NCBI GenBank assembly: GCA_051453625.1
Contig: JBOZIK010000001.1
Span: forward strand, 273,900,533 to 273,933,846
Direction: 5' to 3'
Origin: Welwitschia mirabilis
Taxonomy: Eukaryota > Gnetophyta > Gnetopsida > Welwitschiales
Length of the DNA: 33,314 nucleotides
Position 1 is the stretch's first letter. Every line of letters starts with the position of its first letter. The position numbers and the translations under genes are program-made. Under the pieces are notes generated by a model. That model saw only the letters and a list, made by a program, of their open reading frames with translations. It did no database searches and had not been told where the DNA came from. Below, one piece after another: positions 31,596 to 33,314 of the stretch.

Positions 31596-32409
31596 TACAT
31601 TTTTAAGTAAAACATAAGATAGGTATCTCTTTGACTAAATAGCATAAAATCTTTAACAATTACCATAAAAGGAATATATTGAATTTAATATTAAATTGAA
31701 AGCACTACATCTTCTCTCCCCCTTTGATATCAATGGTAAATAATAATCAAATTTAGGCACTTTTGAAACATATTCTCCTCCTATGTTAATATCAAATGAT
31801 GAATGGTGATAAACCAAAAAATTTCTTAAAACATATTGAGGCAATTTTAATAGACATACTATTCTTTTAAATGAGGCAAACTTGAAAATGCACCAAATTC
31901 TACCAACATTACTGATCATAACAACACTTATGAATTACCAATTTAAATGATGTCTTTTGATAACAAAAAATAATACCAAAAGATAATGTATAAAATAATT
32001 AGACATACATACAATAATGGAATAATTATTTAATTCTGATCCAACTAAATTACAAAAAAAACATTATAATAAAGAAAGAATTAAGTAAAAGAAAATATTT
32101 TGACTTCAACAAGGTATGTCAGATAAGATAATGATTTTCAGATGCATAAGTGTTCATATATAAATAAGGATAAAAATGATTTTATCAAAGAAAGAGAGTT
32201 TCCCAGTAAATACCAAAAGAATAAATCAAATGACAAGCAAATTAAAGAAGACTTTTATTCTTCTACTGTTGTTGCTATAGAACTTTTTACTATACTTGGT
32301 AACTAAGTATTAAACTGGTTGACCGACCTATACTGGTTGACCAAATTATGTTTGGTTAACTGCCTTGCACTTACTGATAGGTAGAAAAAGAACCCCCAGT
32401 TCGTGTCTA
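31596..32409 (-). other. S3 3' non-coding region
   Basis: No gene. The first roughly 60 bp match S1 26975-27035 almost exactly, and the remainder matches S2. The inner purine tract CAAAGGGGGAGA lies at 31715-31726. No LTR is seen, because the region begins at the gap. Confidence 0.65.
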
Positions 32410-33314
32410 AGATGAATAAAGGTATCAAAATTTAGGGGCTTAGTAAAAATATTAGCTAATTATTGTTCTGTTAAGACAAAATTCATAGATATATTACCTT
32501 TTTCTACTTGATCATGAAGAAAATGGTGTCTTAGTTTGATATGATTTGTTCTTGAATGTTGTACTAGATTTTTAGAAATATTAATAGCACTAGTATTATC
32601 AAAAAAAATAGGAACTTTTCAAAAGACATTTCAAAATCTCTTATCATTTCCTTCATCCATCATAAGTAAGTGCAATAACTTCCCACAGTAATATATTCAG
32701 CTTCTGCAATGGAAAGAGAAATAGAATTTTGTTTCTTACTTATCCAACCAACTAGACAAGAACCTAGAAGAAAATAATTTCCACTTATGCTTTTTATATC
32801 ATCTTTGTATTCTACCTAATTAGCATCACTAAATCTTGCAAGATCAAATGATGTTTCATTTGGATACCATAAACCATAATTACATGTGCCTTTTATATAT
32901 CTTATTATTCTTTTTACTGCTTGAAGGTGTGATTCTTTTAGATTAGATTGATATTGAGCACAGACTCCAATACTAAACATGATATATAGTCTACTCATAG
33001 CTAGGTACAATAAACTACCAATCATGCTTGTTTAAAGTTTTTAATCTATAGATTTACCATTTTCATCCAAGCTTGCTTTGCATGAAGTAGACATGGGAGT
33101 ATCAATTGTCTTTGCATTTTCTAACCCAAACCGTTTGATCAAATCTCTTGCATATTTGGATTAAGAAATAAATATTCCATAATTTTTTTATTTTATTTCC
33201 AATTTAAGAACATTTTAACTTCACCCAGCATACTCATTTAAAATTGATTTGTCATTATCTTTGCAAATTCTTTTGATAAATTTTCATTTGAGGCACCAAA
33301 AATAATATCATCCA
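32410..33314 (-). pseudogene. Ty1/copia reverse transcriptase C-terminus and RNase H (S3), partial at window edge
   Basis: Starts at the window edge in the RT catalytic box (VDDIIFGASNENL at about 33275-33314). It then shows a stop and KEFAKIMTNQF, a shift, and RDLIKRFGLENAKTI with TPMSTSCKASLDENGKS. Two stops precede the clean stretch 32816-33025 (MIGSLLYLAMSRLYIMFSI, KESHLQAVKRIIRYIKGT, FDLARFSDAN). RNase H continues with WISKKQNSISLSIAEAEYI near 32700 and, after a shift near 32610, DNTSAINISKN and IFTKPLN at 32430-32447. Stops and shifts are spread throughout. Order and motifs are diagnostic for copia pol, with the upstream RT and integrase outside the window. Confidence 0.88.

Noticed and set aside
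31653-31919. 88-codon minus-strand frame
   Set aside because: Falls in the copia 3' non-coding region over a purine tract, and the aligned S1 and S2 regions do not keep it open.

Overview
The window reads as a repeat-saturated, AT-rich stretch of a flowering-plant nuclear genome, in draft assembly (seven N runs, five of exactly 100 N). I find no intact host gene, rRNA, tRNA or CRISPR array. What can be identified is LTR retrotransposons from plant lineages: a Ty3/gypsy Athila/Tat-like pol, LTR elements primed by tRNA-Asp and by initiator tRNA-Met, a chromovirus-like RNase H-integrase fragment, and Ty1/copia Sirevirus-like elements. All coding parts carry stops and frameshifts. No open frame looks functional.

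Layout. About 2.04-25.8 kb is a set of nested insertions that target-site duplications and split sequences let one unpick. Level G0 is a minus-strand gypsy pol. Its protease and N-terminal reverse transcriptase lie at 24929-25818, and the rest (RT C-terminus, RNase H, integrase) lies at about 2040-4197. Level N1 (4198-24928, TSD TTGAT) sits inside the RT gene of G0. It has about 1.45-kb LTRs, a decayed tRNA-Asp primer site and a polypurine tract, and also lies on the minus strand. Level N2 (4280-18320, TSD TAAAT) sits inside the 3' LTR of N1, splitting it into 4198-4279 and 18326-20093. Level N3 (5957-12819, TSD AGTAA) sits inside N2. It is a plus-strand element with about 3-kb LTRs and almost no interior.

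From about 25.82 kb to the end is a cluster of minus-strand Sirevirus-like copia pieces inserted in the G0 protease. S1 has a 3' LTR, two polypurine tracts, an extra ORF after pol, and a gag/protease piece. S2 has a shortened LTR and an RNase H end. S3 has a 3' region, RNase H, and RT running off the window. S1 has lost integrase-RT-RNase H. S2 and S3 lack the extra ORF.

The least explained parts are 1-2040, 12825-16770 (including a plus-strand relic reading frame at about 15.5-16.3 kb), and the fragment at 16770-17435, which abuts an LTR in the wrong orientation. The most unusual structural feature is a tandem array of 54-59-bp units at the 3' end of the N2 and N3 LTRs. Each unit carries a copy of the initiator-tRNA-Met primer-binding motif.
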